Origin: Diogma glabrata
Taxonomy: Eukaryota > Arthropoda > Insecta > Diptera > Cylindrotomidae
Assembly: GCA_963693315.1 (NCBI GenBank)
Contig: OY856186.1
Coordinates: forward strand, 287,324,930-287,388,929
Direction of reading: 5' to 3'
DNA: 64,000 bases
Made by a program: the position numbers and the translations under genes. Below the pieces are notes generated by a model. The model did not search any database and was not told the origin of the DNA. It saw only the letters and a program-made list of their open reading frames with translations. Below are positions 1 through 13,470 of the stretch, one piece after another; the stretch's first letter is position 1; every line of letters starts with the position of its first letter.

Positions 1-517
1 TCTATGGTTTCAGTTAGTAAAATTATGTAAAGAAAATGAAATAACAATACATCGTTAACGTTCTAGATGAACAACCCTAGTAAAAATTGTTCACCAGTTT
101 ACTAATACAATTTAAAAAAAAAATATTAAACAACTACAGATAAGCAAAAAATATTGAAGTATTGATGATATTTCCATTGTATTTCTTAAAAGGAATAAAT
201 AAGTGATCCTGCGATGAACATTTTGATGAAGTTCTTAATTACTTTCATGATAATTATCAGCAAGTAACATTTTTCACTCCCTCTCTTTACTCTCATTGCA
301 TTTTATGATTCTTTTTGATATATCTTGTAAACATAGTCAACAAATTTTTCTAGTTTTGTTTTTACGTTTAGAGGTGCAACTTTGTGATTTTTGTCAGTTT
401 TTGGTTAAAAGTGAAATATTTTGTTGAAAAACAATATACAAATCAGTGATTAACGGTACAGAAAATCGAAGAAGCTTCAGAACAATAATTTTTTGTTATG
501 ATAGTTTTTAATTTCAG

Positions 518-571
518 GAAAAAACTGACGTGACTAAATCATGGAGGAAGAAGGAAGAACCATCTCCTTAA
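518..571 (+). CDS. Candidate terminal coding exon of an unidentified upstream gene
   Basis: A pyrimidine-rich tract and AG at 516-517 look like a splice acceptor. The reading frame from 518 stays open for 17 codons (ends KSWRKKEEPSP) and stops with TAA at 569-571. The two other frames stop within five codons. A canonical AATAAA follows at 625-630, 54 bases after the stop, as expected for a last exon. The product is not recognised. The rest of the gene would lie left of the window. This could be chance in AT-rich DNA, so confidence is low. Confidence 0.3.
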   Translation, partial: EKTDVTKSWRKKEEPSP

Positions 572-756
572 AAAATATTAATGCTTTATTAAATTAATTT
601 TAATGCCTCAAAGAATTTATAATTAATAAAATTCTAGTTTAAAACATGAAAATGGCTTTTAAAATACCACAATTTTCATTTGTTCTATATTTTATTCTGT
701 GTTCTATACTATTTTTATTCTAAATATTCTGTACGGGTTTTACGCTCTATGTTCGC

Positions 757-858
757 GTTCCATAATACTGATATTCATCAATAACTTCATGAGTTCCATA
801 ATACTGATATTCATCAATAACTTCATGAGTTCCATAATACTGATATTCATAATGAAGT
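757..858. repeat. 36-base tandem repeat, about 2.7 copies
   Basis: The unit beginning TTCCATAATACTGATATTCA and ending near CTTCATGAG occurs twice in full and once in part, with no differences seen. The small open frames on both strands here are products of the repeat and are not genes. Confidence 0.85.
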
Positions 859-1141
859 TCAGCATGGTTTTCATAGAAACATTCATTAGAAGAGAAGAGC
901 ATATACAAAAGTAAATAAGTGAATTCACATCACAAGCTCATATACGTTTCATTGAATAGGTAATGATGATTTTCATGATGAACTATTGTATGAATTCACT
1001 AATTCTCTGTTACTAGGGAAGATGCTAACCACTACTATTACAATTTAAAACATTTTAATATCAGGGAATATCAACGCAAATGTAAAAATAAATATATGTA
1101 ATATATAGATTTGGCTTACGTTTTGTTTTTTTATGTTTGTT

Positions 1142-1300
1142 TTAACCTTCGCGTGAACAGTATCTACCCGGGTAGATATCACGGTTTTAGGTAGATTTCA
1201 TATAAAAATTTACCTATTGCAATGTCCGTCATCTCGGAATTTCAGAAAAATTTTGATGCCAAACGACTATTTATGTAAAGCGGAGACGGAAAAACAAAAA
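1142..1300 (+). mobile_element. Left end of a piggyBac-like element (TTAA + CCTTCGCGTGAAC)
   Basis: TTAA at 1142-1145 is followed by CCTTCGCGTGAACAG and then by the palindrome ATCTACCCGGGTAGAT. The mirror image of this end (GTTCACGCGAAGG then TTAA) is at 17576-17592. TTAA target sites and CCYT ends are known hallmarks of the piggyBac superfamily. No piggyBac transposase is seen in the window. Confidence 0.6.
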
Positions 1301-1570
1301 AAACTAGTAGGGTAGGGTGTGACCATAGCGGCCACGCCAAGAACTTCCCGTTAAGTTAAATAGGTAACATAAAGATATTTTCTTAAAACTTTAATAAATT
1401 GAAATTTTCTTTCTAAGACTTGCAATTAATCGTCATTTTTTCATATTTTGGTTACACTGGAAAAAGTTCATTGCACCATATATATAAAAAAAAACTAGCG
1501 GTGGAGTCTACTTAAAGTCTACTTTGTCAACGTTGCTAAAATTTTTTCGATTTTTCTCAAACAATATCAC

Positions 1571-1700
1571 CATCTTTAGGGTTCCGTACTTTGAAAAAGT
1601 AAAAACGGTACCCTATTGGTGAGACTTCGGTGTCCGTCCGAATTTCTACATAATCGATTTTCTCAAAAACTATAAGTGCTATCAACTTGAATTTTTTTAC
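1571..1700 (-). repeat. Dispersed 'GGGTTCCGTAC' repeat
   Basis: The stretch starting AGGGTTCCGTACTTTGAAAA and including GGTACCCTATTGGTGAGACT resembles a repeat common in insect genomes. A short related piece occurs near 27785-27805. No coding potential is evident. The rest of 1300-2228 is AT-rich and holds nothing I can identify. Confidence 0.4.
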
Positions 1701-2229
1701 AGTTATACAATATTTACACCTCCTGACAACAAAAAAATTATGAATATTATTTTTTATCAATATTTTATGGACATTGATAAGGAGATAGTTAAATAAAAGT
1801 TTGTTTTAAGGAATCGAGTTTGGTTTAAAAAAATCAAAAAAAATCCAAATATTTCAAAAAGACATTTCAATGAATTTTCGACTGCTTAGTTTTTAAGTTA
1901 TTTCCAAAAAAGTGTGTTTATTTTTTTGTCCCCCACCTGAACTTCGAACATTACAAAAGCGGCAAGTTGCAAAGCTACTATAAACATTACAAAAACCTTA
2001 TGCTCTAAGTTTCAACAAAATTAAATGTGAAGACTGAGAAGTCTAAAAAAAAGTTGTTCAACGAACCACAGACATCCTCCCCGACTCCTTTGCCAAATTT
2101 TGAAAATAGCTGATTCAAAATAGCACATTTTCCATATTCAAATAAAACCGGATGCGTTTGCGGCTCATTTTAATTCAAAAGTTTCATCAAGTTCTCATGC
2201 GTAATGAAAATAACGCCTATTTTTCAAAT

Positions 2230-2680
2230 TTTCTTAAAAAAACTCAAAAAGTAAGATGGCAATTGTTTATACAAATGTCATTACAAATGGCTGACATGAT
2301 GACAAACAAAATGGGAGGTAAATGATCTTGATAGCTTTATTTATTCTAGCAATACTTGCAAGAGATGATATTCAGTTTTTTGGAAACCCCTAAAAAATAA
2401 ATGAACTGATTTTATTAGAAAAGGACTGGGCTGTAAGTTACGCCAAGATATATCGATTGTGACCATTGAAGTTGAAATTGAATCATCCTTTGTTGAAAGA
2501 GCTTTGGACAAATATTTGTCCACATACGATGATACACAAGCACATACCCACACACATACATACTGCCAGCTAAAAATAGCCTAAACAGCTTCAGGAGGTC
2601 TTGAAACGTAAAGATATTATAAAAATTTCGATTTCGAAAACCGACCCAAAAACAATAACTTCCCATATTGGGAAGTTAAT
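2230..2680 (+). repeat. Repeat A, copy 1
   Basis: This block of about 450 bases is clearly similar to 9815-10268 along its length. Shared stretches include GCAATTGTTTATACAAATGT, AGAAAAGGACTGGGCT and CTGCCAGCTAAAAATAG. Both copies contain a CA-rich microsatellite and end in a hairpin, CTTCCCATATnGGGAAG. It is non-coding and the class of element is unknown. Confidence 0.7.
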
Positions 2681-2757
2681 AAACAGTTGACCAGGCAATC
2701 TACTCTCGAACCTCTGACCTTTTTGTCAAATATAGAAAATAACTGAATATAGAAAAT

Positions 2758-3252
2758 TGGTGAATTTATCAATTTAATCTTAAAAATAAATAAACGTTCA
2801 AAATATCCAAATCAATATCCTTTCCTTTTTTTTGTATTTGTTCAGTAAAAATAAAACAAAATATATTATAACACATTTTTTTTCTTAAATTTTTTATAAA
2901 TATTTCGCATTTTAGTGTTAACAATAACTATTTTTTGTTTTCATTATTTTATTATCTATTTCCTTTGTTTTGTTTATTTTGTGATCCTTTAGATTTAGTT
3001 TAAATTCTTATATATAATTATATACATTATAAATTTTGAATATGAAAATTTTGTAACAATATTTAAAGAAAATAAATTCATTCAATACTTACTATCCGAA
3101 GAAGAAAGGTTGTTTCATTTTAAATTAAAAAGAGAAAAATTCCATCCAACAATTTTGTTTAAAGTTACCAAACCATCTTGAGAGATCATAATCGCCGATT
3201 ATAGATCCTCAAATTTGAATTATATTAATACAGTCCACTATATTACCAACCA
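2758..3252 (+). repeat. 5' LTR of Bel/Pao copy 1
   Basis: Starts TGGTGAATTTATC and ends TATTACCAACCA. It is 495 bases and matches 9294-9788 except for one A/T difference near the 3' end (ATTAATACAG versus ATTATTACAG). Confidence 0.95.
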
Positions 3253-3257
3253 TTTTT

Positions 3258-3275
3258 TGGTCCATTCGAACCGGA
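3258..3275 (+). promoter_or_regulatory. Primer binding site of Bel/Pao copy 1
   Basis: TGGTCCATTCGAACCGGA lies five bases after the 5' LTR. Its complement ends in CCA and contains the T-arm motif GGTTCGAAT, as expected for the 3' end of a tRNA. The tRNA isotype is not assigned. Confidence 0.75.
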
Positions 3276-3868
3276 TTAAAACCGAACTTCATCAAATAAT
3301 AACAGGAGTAAAATAAACTATAACCACAGTTTATACAAATTAAAATCTGAGTTTTGCCGAGCTTTTAAGCCAAGTTAATCATAGTGAATAATAATTATAA
3401 TAAACAGTGAAAAAGAAACAGAAACAGTGATATATAAAACAAACCTGTGTGCAAACAAAAAAAAACAAAAAGCTGTGTTAATTTGAAAACATTGTGTAAA
3501 ATAAAATCCATTTATTTATGGAAAATTCAATTGAAGTACAAAGTGAAGTTCTAAAAATCAGATATACGAGAAGAAAGAATAAAGTACAGTTTTGCTATCC
3601 TGCCAGCCATCATCAAATTCAAAAGAAAAATAAGTTTAAGGTAAACCAACCATTAAAATCAATTACATAATTTTAAAACATTATTTAGTTATTAATTTTT
3701 TAAAATTTTGGTTATTAATATTTAGATTAATTATTATTATTCCATAAATTATTTAATTTAATTCAAATTAAATAATATAAATTATTTAATCAGATTTTTT
3801 TTAACAATTATTTAAATTCATTCCATAATAAAATAATTTTTTTTAAAATAAAAACTTAAAACATAAAA

Positions 3869-6800
3869 ATGCCAAAAAAAAACAATTTTGATAATTTTAA
3901 AACAAAATTCAAATTGCTAAAATGTAGCATTTCTCAAATTGAGAAATCCTTAAATACTGCCGTTTCCCTTAGTTTGCCAGAGATAAATTGCAAATTAGAA
4001 CAGTTAAATTCAATTAATCTTGTTCAATTCAATTAAAGTAAAAAAGATCATTTTTCTGACGATGTAACTGATGCGGAATACCCTGATTTTGAACATCTTG
4101 TTCAAGATTTTGAAATATTTTTGCAAGATACTAAGTTAAAATTGATGGTATTGAGCGATAACCAATTTGCCAAAAAACCTATTAAAAATGATCACATTTC
4201 CGATAATATAGATATTAGAATTCCAGAACTCTATATTCCCATTTATGATGGTAAGCCAAATGAATGGCTTACGTTTAAGCAAACCTTCGAATCGGTCATT
4301 CATAATAATGACAAAATTAAAAATAGCATTACAAAATTTAATTTATTATTAAAATACCTCAAAGGAGATGCTCGTGCTACAATTGGTCATATTGACTTAT
4401 CTCATAACGGATATATAAAAGCATGGGATGAGCTTAATCAAAGATACCACAACCCAAAAGTGCTTATAGATGTTCACCTAGATGGTTTAATTAATTTGCC
4501 CAATATAATTAGAGGTAGTAGTCAAGAACTAAGAGATCTTTTAAATCGAGCCATTGGTCACACTTCTTCCCTTGAAGCTTGTGACCAAAAAATAAATGCC
4601 CTTGGTGAACTTTTTGTAGTCAATTGTATTGTTCGAAAGTTTAATTTCCAGTTACGAAAGGATTGGGAAAGTGAATGTGAGACAAATGCTTTACCCAATT
4701 GGGTAAAATTGAAACAGTTTCTGATAGAGAAAACACGTATAACTGATATAGTACAACCACCCTTTCAACATATCCATAAAAATCAATCGTCATCCACACT
4801 ACCCAGCCACCAACATAAAGTAATTCTGCCTCATAGCGCCAGCATACCTTATAAAAGGTCAGTCTACGTTAGTGCCTCGCAACACAAAAATCCAAACAAT
4901 CAACATAAAACAGGTACAAACTATTCTCAAAATTGTGCCATATGTCAACTACCATTTCATCGTTTTGTTGAATGTCCTAAATTTTTAGAAATGTCTTCAA
5001 TCGGTAGATACGAAAAAGTAAAACAACTAAGCTTATGTCTTAATTGTTTTAGTTCAAAACATTGTACAAGTAGCTGCCTTATTCATGGTTGTAAAACGTG
5101 TTCTAAAAAGCATCATACGTTGTTGCATCACAATACGCAATCCAATACTCCAACTACCGTTGGCACAAATTTGGTTCAAAACCTAGCTACTAATTCCAAC
5201 TTAAATTCCACTCCAAGCACAAGCCAAGAAATTGGAGCTGGTGGATTTTGTGCACTACAGAAAGATGTTGGCAAAATAACTCTGTTATCAACTGCAGTTA
5301 TCTTAATTAAAGATCGCTTCGGAAAGACTCATGAAGCAAGAGCGTTGTTGGATAGTGGTAGCCAGTCAAATTTTATTTCCATTAATTTTGCCCAAAGGTT
5401 TAATTTTGATAAACGCCAAACGACAAATGTTTCAGTTTCCGGTTTAAATGAAAATGCCACTTCAATCAATGAAGAAATATTTTCTGAAATTAGTTCAAAA
5501 ACTTCTTCTTATAAAAAACCATGTACCTTGTTGGTAGTCAATAACATTTCAGATGCTTTACCTCAAAGTCCAGTGAATATTTCCCTTTGGGATATTCCTT
5601 CAAATATTATTTTAGCAGATCCTGGATTTCATTTACCTAGGCCAATTGATATCTTGCTTGGAGCTGAAATATTTTTCTATGCAATTCGTAATAAAAAAAT
5701 CCAATTGAAGCCAAATATACCGATGTTAGTAGAAACAGTTTTCGGTTTTATTGTAAGTGGTAACTATCAAAGAGATAGCCAACAAAGTTTCTGTATTACT
5801 AACAACCATAATAGTAATAATAATGAAGAACTTCAAGAATCTCTTAAGAAATTTTTTGAGTTAGAAACCGTTCCAAATAAACCGCGTCTAACCAAAGAAG
5901 AACAGTTTTGTGAGACCTTCTATTCTCAAACAACCTATCGAAATTCTGATAATAGGTATATTGTATCGTTACCATTAAAATCAAATGTTGTTAATTTTGG
6001 TGAAACAAAAGCACAAGCGATGAAAAGGTTCAATTATTTGGAACAACGTCTCAATTCCCACCCTGATCTTAAAATTGAATATACCCAGTTTATGAATGAA
6101 TATTTAGAAAATAATCATATGAAAATTGTGGACGAAACTTTTGATGATCCTAGTTTAAGTTATTACTACATGCCTCACCATGCAGTTTTGAAACCTAGTA
6201 GTTCTACTACCAAATTGCGTGTAGTATTTGATGCTTCTGCCAAAGGGTCTTCAAATTTATCACTAAATGATGTTATGCTAGTTGGTCCCACCGTCCAACA
6301 AAATCTTTTTAAAATTGTATTGAGATTTCGAAAGTATAGATACGTACTCACTGCTGACATTTGTAAAATGTATCGGCAGATTCTAATAAACCCTTCAAAC
6401 TCTAGGTTGCAAAGAATATTGTGGAGATTTGCTCCATCTGATCCCGTTCAAACATGTGAGCTAACAACTGTCACATACGGCACATCTTCAGCGCCGTACC
6501 TTGCCACTCGAACTTTACAACAGTTGGCTGATGATGAAAATTCACGTTTTCCACTAGCTGCTACTATACTAAAACGTGACTTTTATGTTGACGATGTTCT
6601 CACAGGAGCAAATAGTTTATCTGAAGCCTTAGAAATACAAAATGAGTTAATTAGCCTTCTAAAAATTGGGCAATTTGAGCTTCATAAATGGAGTTCCAAT
6701 TCAAAAGATATTCTAAGTACAATACCTAATGAGCTTCGCGAAAGTTTGGATAGCCAAGACACCAGTTCTCATGAATCCATTAAGACCTTAGGAGTTGAAT

Positions 6801-9144
6801 GGAAACCCAACGAAGATGTACTTAGTTTTAATTTAAAAAACCTATCAGTTACCAGTAAAAATTGTACCAAACGATCAATTCTCTCTGACGTTCTGAAAAT
6901 ATATGATCCAATGGGACTCATTTCTCCAATTCTTGTAACTGCAAAAATCATGATTCAGTCACTTTGGAAATTAAAATCGAATTAGGATGCACCAGTACCC
7001 ATAGAAATGCAGTTGAAGTGGTCTAATTTTAAAAATCAATTAAATTGTCTACCTAATATTCAAATACCTCGGTGTGTCACTAGTTCTATACCCTCCACTT
7101 TAGAACTACATGGTTTCGCTGATGCATCTGAAAAGGCATATGGAGCTTGTTTTTATATTAAGTCAATCGATGAATTTCAAAACACACAAGTTTGTGTAGT
7201 AAATCCAGAGTGGCACCTCTAAAAACTATCACTATTCCACGTTTGGAGCTTTGTGCTGCTCATTTATTAAGTAAATTGCTAAATCCAGTTCTAGAATCGC
7301 TAGAAATAAAATTCGAGAAAATATTCCTTTGGTCGGATTCCACTATTGTGTTACACTGGATAAAACTACCACCATATCAACTAAAAATATTTGTAGCAAA
7401 TCGGGTCACTGAAATTCTGGAGCTGACTGAAAACTGTGTATGGCAATATATAAATACAACTGATAACCCAGCAGATATCATTTCACGTGGTATAATGCCA
7501 AACGATCTAAAACCTAATACATTATGGTGGAACGGGCCTGAGATATTATCTAGAAATAATTATATTCCCTCAGTTCCCAAAACCTTTATTGATCCAAACT
7601 TGCTTGAATTGAAACCAAAAGAAACAACCATTAATTTTCTTCAAAATAACAAACAATTTTTTCCTTTAGTCAAATATAGCTCATATAGAAAATTAATTCG
7701 AGTAACGGCATTCTGTATAAGGTTTATCCATAATTGCCGCAATCAAATTAAGCAAACAGGCGTGTTAACAATTGATGAGCTAGATCAAGCTTTAGTGGTT
7801 ATTGTCAAAATCGTCCAGTCTGAACACTTTAAACCTGAAATAACCAGTATTCAGAAAACAGGAATGGTGAACTAAAAAAGTCACATACATTCTCTTACAC
7901 CATTTTTAGATGTCAATAATATAATTCGAGTTGGTGGTCGAATCAAAAATGCAAATATCCCATATGACTCCAAACATCAAATCCTCCTTCCAAAAAACCA
8001 TCACCTTACTACACTTATATTTAGATATGAGCATGAAAGGAATTTACATGTTGGTCCAACTCAGTTAGTCTCAATAGTACGACAACGTTTCTGGCCAACG
8101 AATGCTGCAAGTATAGCCAAACAAATATGTCGTTCGTGTGTTCAGTGTTTTAAATTCAAGCCGGTACTTTCCCAACAATTAATGGGCAATCTCCCCACAG
8201 ATCGCATTATACCAACAAAACCATTTAATACAACTGGTATCGATTTATGTGGACCTTTCAACATAAAAACCAACACCACACGTAAGCATACATCGCAAAA
8301 AATATTTATCGCACTATTCATATGTTTTTCCACCAAAGCCATTCACCTAGAAATTGTGTCTGATTTATCAGCTGAATCATTTTTAAACTGCTTAAAACGA
8401 TTCCTTAATAGAAGAGGCAAATGCAAAACAATATGGTCGGATAATGCAACGAATTTCGTAGGGTGCTATAACGAAATCAAACGGAACTTACATCTTTTTA
8501 ATGAAACGATAACTGATTCGAAAATTGTAGAATTTTGTGCAAGTGAACGAATTACTTGGAATTTCATTCCACCTAGAGCACCAAATTTTGGCGGTTTATG
8601 GGAGAGTAATATAAAATCAGTGAAACGACATTTGAAAAAGGTTGCTTCAAATATCCTATTATCGTATGAAGAAATGAATACTTTAATAATCCAAATCGAA
8701 GGAATCATTAATTCGCGGCCAATCACTACTATTTCAAATAATCCAAATGAGCCTGAACCATTAACTCCAGCTCATTTTTTAACTGGTGGTCCTATGAGTT
8801 CACTTTCGGAGCCATCTTTATTAGATATACCACAAAACAGGCTAAATAATTGGGAAAACATAACTCGACTCGTGCAATCATTTTGGAAGAGATATTCCGT
8901 AGAATATCTCCACACTTTGCAACAGAAATATAAATGGAAATCTGATCGTCCTAACATCGAAATAAATGACATAGTTTTAGTATCTGAAAATAATTTACCC
9001 TCTACCAAATGGCTTATGGGAATTGTAATTAATAAATATCCCGGACAAGATAACAAGGTTCGAGTTGTTGATGTTAAAACAAAAAACGGCATTTTTAAAC
9101 GACCAATAAATAAATTAGCAAAATTACCTTTACCGAATGAGTAA
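3869..9144 (+). pseudogene. Bel/Pao gag-pol, disrupted
   Basis: The start at 3869 (MPKKNN) opens a frame interrupted by TAA at 4034-4036. The same frame resumes to TAG at 6983-6985 and on to about 7190. There it is shifted (the downstream frame is open from 7192), with a further TAA at 7873-7875 before running in frame to 9144. Visible domains in order: Gag DUF1759-like (IPIYDGKPNEWLTFKQTF), zinc knuckles (CAICQLPFHRFVEC and following), DUF1758 protease (LLDSGSQSNF), reverse transcriptase with FYVDDVLTG, RNase H (GFADASEKAYGACF), the integrase zinc-binding region between 7876 and 8180, the integrase core (TGIDLCGPF; WSDNATNF; FGGLWES) and a DUF5641-like C-terminus. At least three stops and one frameshift make the copy non-autonomous as read. 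Confidence 0.9.
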
Positions 9145-9293
9145 ATTTTAATTATAATCATTAAACAATAATATTAAGTGATAAAAAATTGTCAAAGTTA
9201 CACAAAACTGTCACATGTCTTTCTAAATTATATAATTCATTATATACGTTAATTTTAATTTATTGAAAGTCAAGCCTTTCAAGAGGGCCGGCA

Positions 9294-9788
9294 TGGTGAA
9301 TTTATCAATTTAATCTTAAAAATAAATAAACGTTCAAAATATCCAAATCAATATCCTTTCCTTTTTTTTGTATTTGTTCAGTAAAAATAAAACAAAATAT
9401 ATTATAACACATTTTTTTTCTTAAATTTTTTATAAATATTTCGCATTTTAGTGTTAACAATAACTATTTTTTGTTTTCATTATTTTATTATCTATTTCCT
9501 TTGTTTTGTTTATTTTGTGATCCTTTAGATTTAGTTTAAATTCTTATATATAATTATATACATTATAAATTTTGAATATGAAAATTTTGTAACAATATTT
9601 AAAGAAAATAAATTCATTCAATACTTACTATCCGAAGAAGAAAGGTTGTTTCATTTTAAATTAAAAAGAGAAAAATTCCATCCAACAATTTTGTTTAAAG
9701 TTACCAAACCATCTTGAGAGATCATAATCGCCGATTATAGATCCTCAAATTTGAATTATATTATTACAGTCCACTATATTACCAACCA
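9294..9788 (+). repeat. 3' LTR of Bel/Pao copy 1
   Basis: 495 bases, TG...CA, followed by AAAAT, which repeats the bases just before the 5' LTR. Confidence 0.95.
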
Positions 9789-9814
9789 AAAATAACACGT
9801 AGTTTTTTCACATT

Positions 9815-10268
9815 TTGTTAAAAATCTCAAAAACTAAGATAGCAATTGTTTATACAAATGTCATTATAAATGTCTGAAATGATGACAAACAATATGGAAG
9901 CTTCATGACCTTGATAGCATTATTTATTAATCTTATGATATTTGCAAGAGATGATTTTCAGTTTTTTGGAAGCCACTAAAAAACAAATGTTTTAATTTCG
10001 CTAGAAAAGGACTGGGCTCTAAGTTACGACAAGATACATTGATTGCGACCATTTTCGTTAAAATCGACCCATCCGTTGTTGCGAAAGCGTTGGGCAAAAA
10101 TTCTCCACACAGCGATATACACATACATACACACACACACACATACAGACTGCCAGCTAAAAATAGTCTAAACAGCTTCATCAGGTCATGAAACGTAAAG
10201 ATATCAAAAAAAATTCTGATTTCGAAAATCGACCCAAAAACAATAACTTCCCATATCGGGAAGTTAAA
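9815..10268 (+). repeat. Repeat A, copy 2
   Basis: Second copy of the block at 2230-2680, diverged at scattered positions. It ends in CTTCCCATATCGGGAAG and runs straight into the TA microsatellite. Confidence 0.7.
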
Positions 10269-10269
10269 A

Positions 10270-10536
<267 letters not shown>

Positions 10537-10680
10537 TGGCGGATTATCATACAAGTTTTTAGGCAACCGCACCAGGGCCCCGCGATTCAGGGGCCCCAAG
10601 CATAAGCAAAAAAGAAACTAAAACCAGACAAGTTTGAAATATATTTATTTTCAGGCATTAAAATTACATTTTTTCTGTAT

Positions 10681-12436
10681 TTAAGTGTCTCTAATTTCAT
10701 CGAATTTAATTTCGTCCAAAATTTCATTTTCAATAGAAAGAATGGATAAATCGTTCAAACGATCATTACTCATAGTATTACGCAAATAACTTTTGATTAA
10801 CTTCAGTTTTGAAAATGATCGTTCGCCTATAACATTATCGACAAACATGCATAAAAACATTCGTAATAAAATATCGATATTCGGAAAAGTGGTGGAAAGA
10901 TTATTATTGAACATTGTTTTGTACATCGATTCATAATTTAAATTATCAAATGTGAAATAATTTTTGGCAAATTGACATTCGTCAATCAATTGATTTGCAT
11001 TGAGATCTTTGGGGTATTTTGCGGTTATTGTTCTGCAAGAATTAGCAACCTCTTCATCACTCATTAAATTTAGATGTATCAAAAACGAGTACTATCTAGA
11101 TCTTCATAATCTTAAGCACGCTCTCTCAGATTGAAAGGAAAAGCCTTTATTAAAGGGTTGCGACTTAAAAGGCTTGAACAACGATTTTTCAAGGTGGTCT
11201 TTTTGTTCCTCGTTAGAAAGTGTTTGTGACGTTGAGCAAGTTTGAATATTATTTGCGGTTTGAATATTAGATGAAACAGAATTTAAAAGCTGACAGGCAT
11301 CATCAAAAATTTTGTTGTAATCTTTATTTTCCAAATCTGTAACTATTAAATCAAACAGTTTTTGGTCACCGAGACAGTAAAATTTGGTTTTTGTAATGCT
11401 CGATTCACAAAATTAAACTTGGTTAGTACACTTTTCCAGAGGACAAGCATCAAAATATTTTCGAATTGACATAGTTTTTTTATCAAACCTGTTACCACCG
11501 CTTTGTTATCATCACTGAAGCTTTCCTCATGTAGGAAAGATTTTAAAACATGCAACACTTTTAAATAACAAGAATGTAAAACGTGAACTGATTCGTATCG
11601 AGCTGACCATCTCGTTCCAGTTGCTCTCTTTAACATATATTCGCTATTTTCGGTTAATTTTTCTTGTAATCGATTCCATCGAAAAGGGGAATATACGAAA
11701 AATCCATAAAGTTTTTCAACCATATCAAAAAACTTAGTTGCAGCAGTATTGCCAGAAACACTATTTTTATCGACTAAATTTAATGAATGAGCAGAGCAAG
11801 GGGCAAAAATTGCTGTTTAATTTGTTTGACGAATCAATCTTTGTAGGCCACCATAAATACCTGCCATATTGTAAGCGTTGTCATATGACTGGCCTCTACA
11901 ATTATCAATGTTTATTTCGTTTTCAATGTGCAATTTCATAATGATGTCAAAAAGATAATTCGATGTATGACCTTCGATTTCAATAAATGAAATAAATCGT
12001 TCACAAATGGTATTACTTTTAACATATCGAACACAAAAAGACAACTGGTCTGTATGGCTCACATCCTGAGTGGAATCGACACTAAACGAATAATATCGAG
12101 ACTCTATAATTTTTAACATGTTTTGCCATGATAGAGATGAATTCTTCACAAATTGTGCTTGAAAGATACGATGCTTTTCCTAAAAATATTCCGAATAATA
12201 AAAAAAAATCATTTGTCAATGTTACATGAAAAGAGTGTACCTCTTCCTTTATTGCCAAAACGAGAAATATGTTCTTGTAAAAAGGGATCAAATTTAGCCA
12301 ATAATTCAAGAGATCCAAGAAAGTTTCCATTGTGTTTTGATCCTAAAATTTCATCGTGACCACGAAAAGCAAGTCCACGTGAATCGTGATGCAATTTTAG
12401 TTGTATTATTAAAAGATTTCTCGAAAGTAAGTTCAT
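10681..12436 (-). pseudogene. hAT transposase, ZMYM1/DUF4371-like, frameshifted
   Basis: On the - strand, successive segments match the DUF4371 plus hAT C-terminal dimerisation family often annotated as zinc finger MYM-type protein 1-like. The N-terminal part is at 12209-12436 (RGLAFRGHDE, NGNFLG, ELLAKFDPFLQEHI), continuing after a frame change at 12082-12210 (YLSSTICEEFI). The core is at 11817-12149 (YSFSVDSTQDVSHTDQLSF; GQSYDNAYNMAG), followed by 11346-11723 (RATGTRWSARYESV). The C-terminal dimerisation region is at 10681-11082 (ERSFSKLKLIKSYLRNTMS). Several frame changes and stops separate the pieces, so it is not functional as read. Confidence 0.8.
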
Positions 12437-12612
12437 TTTTGATACGCATTTTATATGTAAAATTATTGGTCATTTGATACTTAGACTCTTAAATTTGTGA
12501 GAAAATAAAATTCATTAAACACGAAAGAAATACGACATTTTACTCTTCCGAAAGAGAAGCATGTTTTAATTTAAAAATAAAATTCATTGATAAAATAAAT
12601 AAAACGAATAAA

Positions 12613-12874
12613 GAGGACACCTTTATAGTAAATGAGGACGAAGGACCTTCTTGCTCCAAAGGAGGACAGTCCTACCGAAAATAGGAAACGAAATAATCTA
12701 TGGGCTGATCACTATAATACAAAACTAATCGATCAAATTAAGCATGAAGTGAAACTCGATCATAACATTGAGTTAATTGAGAATACAACAGGTGAAAAAC
12801 TTGTACTTGTTGACAGCCTATGTTATGAAACATATACAGCTAAAAAAAATCATGTAAAACCCCGCCTTTATTGA
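12613..12874 (+). other. Unrecognised 80-codon open frame beginning in a dispersed repeat
   Basis: An open frame at 12632-12874 encodes a hydrophilic peptide (for example LWADHYNTKLIDQIKHEV) that I do not recognise. Its first codons overlap a repeat (GGACCTTCTTGCTCCAAAGG, then GGACAGTCCTACCGAAA) shared with 62775-62830, which is the end of another element. It is likely a fragment of a mobile element rather than a host gene. The stretch 12880-13470 holds nothing I can identify. Confidence 0.35.
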
Positions 12875-13470
12875 AATGCAACTAATCGTCCAAATTTCAA
12901 AGGAATCGATCCAGTACTTAAGGAAATTACCTATTTTGAACAAACGAACATTTACATTTTTATTTATATAGAAGAAGATAGAAGATAGAAGAAGATAGAT
13001 AGAAGAATATTTACTGAAAATTTATTGAAATTCTATTAAAAGTTTATTGCAACACTAATCTTTATAAAATTGTTTGTGTGTTTTTTTACTGAAAATAATA
13101 ATTAAAAGTATTCTTTTTACTAATTTTAATAAAATAAATCTTACTAAAGTCTAATTTAAATATTTTGTTTATATTTATTTCAATAACTTTTCTAAAAAAA
13201 GTGTTTTAGTTATTCTATTTTCTAGAGTATCGGTATTACACCGGTAACGTGAGAAACTTTGTCAGTATTGGCAAAACGGAAATTTTAGAAGCGCTACTCT
13301 CGATGTAAATATGTTATTGATTACTTTCATTTTGAAAAGTTATCGTTCAGCTGGGAACGGTAACGGTAACAGTATTGACATCGAGCCTAATTTCCTTAGA
13401 AATAAAAAAAATAAACAACAATCTTTACAAACAATCTTTACAACAATCCATACAACAATCGAATCAACCG

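Larger units (their letters stand above)
2758..9788 (+). mobile_element. Complete Bel/Pao LTR retrotransposon (copy 1, coding region broken)
   Basis: The element is 7031 bases long. It is bounded by 495-base LTRs that start TG and end CA, and flanked by the 5-base duplication AAAAT (2753-2757 and 9789-9793). By eye the LTRs differ at a single base. A primer binding site follows the 5' LTR. The internal region encodes Gag (DUF1759-like), zinc knuckles, aspartic protease, Pao-type reverse transcriptase, RNase H and integrase, but with several lesions. It sits beside one copy of repeat A and before another. Confidence 0.95.

Noticed and set aside
699..928. Open frames of 60-70 codons on both strands
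   Set aside because: They come from the 36-base tandem repeat, and no coding signature was seen.
7200..9144. A third, env-like open reading frame in Bel/Pao copy 1
   Set aside because: The frames after 7192 are RNase H and integrase. No envelope-like signal peptide or membrane segment follows before the 3' LTR.
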